Below are positions 61,091 to 64,000 of a stretch of 64,000 nt of DNA, one piece after another; the stretch's first letter is position 1; the number at the start of each line of letters is the position of its first letter. The stretch is taken from positions 682,001-746,000 of the forward strand of contig CBDDEE010000032.1 in the NCBI GenBank assembly GCA_965226855.1, written 5' to 3'. The notes below the pieces were generated by a model that made no database searches, had not been told where the DNA came from, and saw only the letters and a list, made by a program, of their open reading frames with translations. This DNA is from JAUXJB01 sp965226855 (lineage in GTDB: Bacteria > Myxococcota_A > UBA9160 > SZUA-336). Made by a program: the position numbers and the translations under genes.

Positions 61091-61558
61091 TTCTCACCGT
61101 CTCAGCCCCGCCAGCGCTTCGATTGTAGACCCCGTTCAGTACTGACGTACACCGAAAACTCGGCGCCTCCGAGAGCGCTGCTGGGAGCCGCGAGATGACC
61201 CACGTCACCGCAGTCCCGATGCGCTTGCTGGAAGACGGTTGGGTTGCCGTTCAGGGTTCGGCGCCCGGCCAGCCCCAGTGCTTACCGGGTTAGAACTGGC
61301 CTTCCAGCACCGTCATCGACGGAGACCAAAAGCGCGGGTCCCTTTTTCCGATTTCTGCTGAAACCGAAAGGGCTGCCCTGCCACGGACTGGCGCTTCCAA
61401 AACTCCAGGGACACAGTTTGGTGCGTGTAGAATGAGGGGTGGTGGACGCGACGAGTCGCTGAGTTCACGCGCGGGATCGTCATACGGTCATTGGCCCGAC
61501 GCCGGAAGTAGGCGCTCATTGACAACGGAGAGACAACAGAGGGAAAGGGGGGAATAGA
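61091..61558. other. Intergenic, no gene recognised
   Basis: About 470 bp. Contains CTTTTTCCGATTTCTGCTG-type A/T-rich patches and probable promoter DNA for the membrane protein, but no motif pair I can support. Confidence 0.45.
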
Positions 61559-62002
61559 GTGGAGATTCTCAACGGACTCCTCTGGGTCCTGGGGATCTAC
61601 CTTACCGTTACGTGGTCCTGGGATATCAGGCGGTCTGTCCGAGAGGGCCAGGGAATCGCGCAGCAAACTGTGAATACGACGATGCTCTTCGCGGCCTCAA
61701 TCGTAGCGGTGGTGTTGGTCGGGCTGCCTTCGCTGAATTTCCTCTGGATGTTCCCGCTGTCAATCCAGCTTGGACGTTGGTCGTTGTCGTTCCCCCTGTC
61801 TCTCCTCTCAGTACCGGGGCGGCTGTGGGGAAAGTTGTGTTGCCTTGGCCTCGACCGCGACGAGATCGAAGGAAATACACGCAGGGTCAAGAGGTTTCAG
61901 GAACTGCGACTCGAGGGAATGGACCCCGATGAGGCCGAAAGCCAGCTCCAGGCAGAGGAAGAAGCGGGAACGACCGGCTCCTCGGAGAGCGCGTCTTGCT
62001 GA
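61559..62002 (+). CDS. Small membrane protein, 147 aa
   Basis: GTG 61559 after AAGGGGGGAA. Three membrane segments: EILNGLLWVLGIYLTVTWSW, LFAASIVAVVLVGLPSLNFL, MFPLSIQLGRWSLSFPLSLL, then an acidic cytoplasmic tail with RFQELRLEGMDPDEAESQLQ. The lower GC suggests foreign origin. Unknown function. Confidence 0.55.
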   Translation: MEILNGLLWVLGIYLTVTWSWDIRRSVREGQGIAQQTVNTTMLFAASIVAVVLVGLPSLNFLWMFPLSIQLGRWSLSFPLSLLSVPGRLWGKLCCLGLDRDEIEGNTRRVKRFQELRLEGMDPDEAESQLQAEEEAGTTGSSESASC

Positions 62003-62042
62003 TCCGCTACAGCCAGTTCCGTGGTATGAGGGAACGTTGCGC

Positions 62043-62267
62043 ATGAGCGAGCCCCGCGGCTTCCGCCACCGCGTCACGGGCGAACCCATCACCCTCGCGA
62101 GACTGTTTGGCGATGGCGAGCCTTCGATTCACCTGGTTCGGCACGAGCCAGGTGACGTGACTCAGCTCAAGCAGTTCACGCTTTGCGGAAAGGTCGCCGA
62201 CGACACCGCTGGGTATGCGTTTCAGATGCTGACCAGAGAGAACGCGCCGATCCACTGGGTTCCTTGA
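62043..62267 (+). CDS. Small hypothetical protein, 74 aa
   Basis: SEPRGFRHRVTGEPITLARL, FGDGEPSIHLVRHEPGDVTQ, ending RENAPIHWVP. No family recognised, possible beta-rich fold. GAACG is a weak ribosome site. It lies 14 bp before the GST gene. Confidence 0.5.
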   Translation: MSEPRGFRHRVTGEPITLARLFGDGEPSIHLVRHEPGDVTQLKQFTLCGKVADDTAGYAFQMLTRENAPIHWVP

Positions 62268-62281
62268 AGAGGTAGAGTCCG

Positions 62282-63040
62282 TTGACCGAGATCGCTCTCT
62301 GGCACTTCCAGGGGTCCCACTTCTGTGAGAAAGTGCGCTGGGCGCTCGATTTCAAGCGCATTCCCCACACTCGACGCACGCTGGGCGCGAGCTACCTGCC
62401 GCGATCCTGGTGGAGGACCGGTCGCGGCACGCTCCCGGTTCTCCGGCTCGGCCGGCGGGCGATCGGGGATTCGACGCGAATCATCGAGGCGCTCGAGCGC
62501 TTCCGGCCCGATCCTCCCCTCTATCCCGAAGACCCCGCGCAGCGCACGCGTGCTGTCGAGCTCGAGGAATACTTTGACGAGGAGCTCGGTCATCCGCTTC
62601 GCGCCGCGGCGTTCTATCGACCACTCCTCGAGGATCCCGCCTTCATCGCGGGGTTCGCCGCACAGGGGCTGGGGGAGCGTGAGCGGCGTGTGTTTCAAAC
62701 GATCGCCCCGGTCTTCTCCCGGTTCTACCGGTTCCGGCACAAGATCAGCCCGCGCACTGCCGAGGCAGGAGACACGCGGGTAGTCGCTGCGCTCGATCGG
62801 ATCGACCGCGAGACACAACCGAGTGGATATCTCGTGGGCGATGCCTTCGGCGTGGCGGACCTCACCGCCGCGTCGCTCCTCGGTGCGATCGTCGGCGCAC
62901 CGAACGTGGAGTACCCGCTGCCTCAGCCGTTCCCCGCGTCTTTGGAGGACTATGGCCAGTCGATCAGGGCGCATCCGGCGGCGAGTTGGGTCCTCGACGT
63001 TTACGCTCGCCATCGGGGAACGTCCGCGGAGATCGCGTGA
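62282..63040 (+). CDS. Glutathione S-transferase-family protein, 252 aa
   Basis: TTG start after GAGG. Thioredoxin-like N-domain: LWHFQGSHFCEKVRWALDFK (Ser and Cys near the GSH site), RGTLPVLRLGRRAIGDSTRI (cis-Pro and the E/D-S motif), then the helical C-domain EYFDEELGHPLRAAAFYRPL and GYLVGDAFGVADLTAASLLG (GST_C motif). It conjugates or reduces with glutathione. Complete. Confidence 0.82.
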   Translation: MTEIALWHFQGSHFCEKVRWALDFKRIPHTRRTLGASYLPRSWWRTGRGTLPVLRLGRRAIGDSTRIIEALERFRPDPPLYPEDPAQRTRAVELEEYFDEELGHPLRAAAFYRPLLEDPAFIAGFAAQGLGERERRVFQTIAPVFSRFYRFRHKISPRTAEAGDTRVVAALDRIDRETQPSGYLVGDAFGVADLTAASLLGAIVGAPNVEYPLPQPFPASLEDYGQSIRAHPAASWVLDVYARHRGTSAEIA

Positions 63041-63308
63041 AATGGCCGCGGTCTACTCGGGTCGCAAGGTGTCCTGCGGACTCTGCAGCGGGCCGGGCGA
63101 CCCCTCCCGCACTATCTCGTGACTCCCTCGGGGCGGCTGCGAGTCTGGGAGTGGCAGGGTCGAGACAAGCGATGGGTCGCTCGGGAGGTGCCTCGCCCGC
63201 ATCCCACGAGCTGGCTCGCTGCAGAGGATAGGGCGTTGACGCGGACCCTGCAGCCAAAGTCGTTGAACCAAAGGTCGCCACACCCCAAGGGGGAGCAGGC
63301 AAGTAATC
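63041..63308. other. Unassigned region with a C-terminal-like fragment
   Basis: A plus frame LVTPSGRLRVWEWQGRDKRW with VAREVPRPHPTSWL may be a piece of an unknown protein; no start. Confidence 0.3.
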
Positions 63309-63371
63309 GGCTGATCTCCTCCACCTTTGCGTCCGCTACGGCTGATCTCCTCCACCTTTGCGTCTGCTCTG
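63309..63371 (+). repeat. 31-bp tandem repeat, two units
   Basis: GGCTGATCTCCTCCACCTTT and the next 11 bp occur twice in direct succession (63309 and 63340). The units differ in the last seven bases. No coding frame. Confidence 0.75.
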
Positions 63372-63466
63372 CTAGACAAGTAGTCGGCCGGGCGGGGAAG
63401 CAAGGATGCCGCGCCAAAGAGTCGGATTCATGAAGACTGCCTACGAAGCAGGCGGTAGCATGGGTC

Positions 63467-63751
63467 ATGGACCTCGGCCCTTTCGACCCCGACCTCTTGC
63501 TCTTGGTGATCATCCCTATCGTCGTGATGATCCCTATCGTCGCCATCGCCGGTGCCTGGACGCACAGAATCCTGAAAACCCGGGCCGAGCATCAAGAGCG
63601 GATCGCAATGATCGAGAAGGGTTTGGACCCGGACGAGCTGGCCAAGCAGCATAAGGAGCGCATGGCCATGATCGAGCAGGGGATGCACCCCGATCGACCG
63701 GAGCTCGAAGATGGCGACCTGGAGCGCGACCCCGAGCTGATCGAGCGCTAG
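63467..63751 (+). CDS. Membrane-anchored protein, 94 aa
   Basis: One N-terminal membrane helix (DLLLLVIIPIVVMIPIVAIA) followed by a charged coiled-coil-like region with internal similarity: ERIAMIEKGLDPDELAKQ and ERMAMIEQGMHPDRPELE. This arrangement (TM plus ERIAMIEKGxDPxxL) is common in proteobacterial small proteins of unknown function. Weak ribosome site (TAGCATGGG). Complete. Confidence 0.7.
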   Translation: MDLGPFDPDLLLLVIIPIVVMIPIVAIAGAWTHRILKTRAEHQERIAMIEKGLDPDELAKQHKERMAMIEQGMHPDRPELEDGDLERDPELIER

Positions 63752-63836
63752 GGCGCACCCCCCAGAATCTCGCCGGAACGCGTGACGGTCCTCGGAAGAA
63801 AACGCTGCTGGCTCCGACCCCCGTAGCGGTATTCTA

Positions 63837-63909
63837 GCGGTACGACCCCGTAAGTAGCTGACCTACCAGTGACTTAAGGGCGACGCCTTATTAGGTAGGC
63901 AGGTAGTCG
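63837..63909. repeat. Dispersed repeat, copy 2 (partner at 10765-10837)
   Basis: Shares ordered blocks with 10765-10837. Contains inverted words GGTAGG/CCTACC. No gene on either side up to the end of the window. Confidence 0.4.
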
Positions 63910-64000
63910 TCGCCCCCACCTTGCACGAGCGCCGCGCCCAGCTCGCCGCGCTCCTGGGCAATGATGGGTGGCGAGCGCGAGTCCCGCGAAGCCCACCGCC

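Noticed and set aside
63309..63371. Short CRISPR-like array
   Set aside because: Only two units with no spacer between them, and no cas genes.

Overview
The window is GC-rich bacterial DNA from what looks like an uncultured proteobacterium-like lineage (Desulfobacterota, Myxococcota or Binatota grade). This is inferred from the gene repertoire only: many luciferase-like (LLM) monooxygenases, SnoaL and VOC proteins, amidases, zinc-ribbon adenylate cyclase/AAA/TPR proteins and a MauD relic. No rRNA or complete tRNA is visible. About half of the coding regions are intact. The rest are truncated, frameshifted or chimeric, so this is an accessory, heavily rearranged region or a draft assembly with residual indels, or both.

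Layout. 0-3.6 kb: SnoaL and cupin genes, gene debris, an LLM oxidoreductase. 3.6-6.1 kb: IS630 scrap and an old IS5 element with an IS1182 element in its terminal CTAG. 6.1-16.9 kb: truncated aldolase, broken cyclase-AAA gene, SnoaL, broken VOC, an LLM gene, a DUF4336 gene, a lipoprotein phosphodiesterase and phage scraps. 17-18 kb: an integrase gene cut by a mobile-looking cupin module that recurs at 43.8 kb. 18.4-23.7 kb: a block with a two-component flavin monooxygenase, a broken membrane glycosyltransferase and a large amidase, bounded by two copies of an 80-bp repeat. 24-25.3 kb: IS5 copy 1. 25.3-33 kb: phage remnants, TPR relic, alpha/beta-hydrolase cassette, phosphotransferase, IS5 copy 2. 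33-41 kb: VapC toxin, amidase, AtoE transporter, truncated MFS, secreted dihydropyrimidinase, 3-hydroxyisobutyrate dehydrogenase-like gene. 41-44.6 kb: truncated IS110, intact tyrosine recombinase, second cupin module. 45-49 kb: SDR gene between 147-bp direct repeats, ArsM-like methyltransferase, broken Fe-alcohol dehydrogenase, Pcm methyltransferase. 49.4-58.8 kb: a catabolic cluster interrupted by IS5 copy 3. 58.8-64 kb: small proteins, a chimeric fumarase, phage-like ORFs and a GST.

How the genes may work together. Between 49.4 and 58.8 kb an aldolase (DHDPS family), two fumarylacetoacetase-family proteins, a creatininase-family amidohydrolase and an acetamidase/formamidase run leftward. 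A RidA deaminase, an extradiol-type VOC protein, a Rieske ferredoxin and a TenA protein run rightward from the gap between acetamidase and RidA. The set resembles ring cleavage, deamination, hydration and aldol cleavage of a nitrogen-containing ring compound. Other amidases, the secreted dihydropyrimidinase and the NtaA-type monooxygenase fit scavenging of organic nitrogen.

The most unusual structural signal is a family of about 80-bp repeats (six full copies, one partial) at the edges of gene blocks, often exactly where a gene is cut. A second family (147 bp) brackets the SDR gene and an approximately 814-bp cupin module is duplicated. Three apparently identical IS5 copies are recent: in two cases removing the IS and one CTAG restores the host reading frame.
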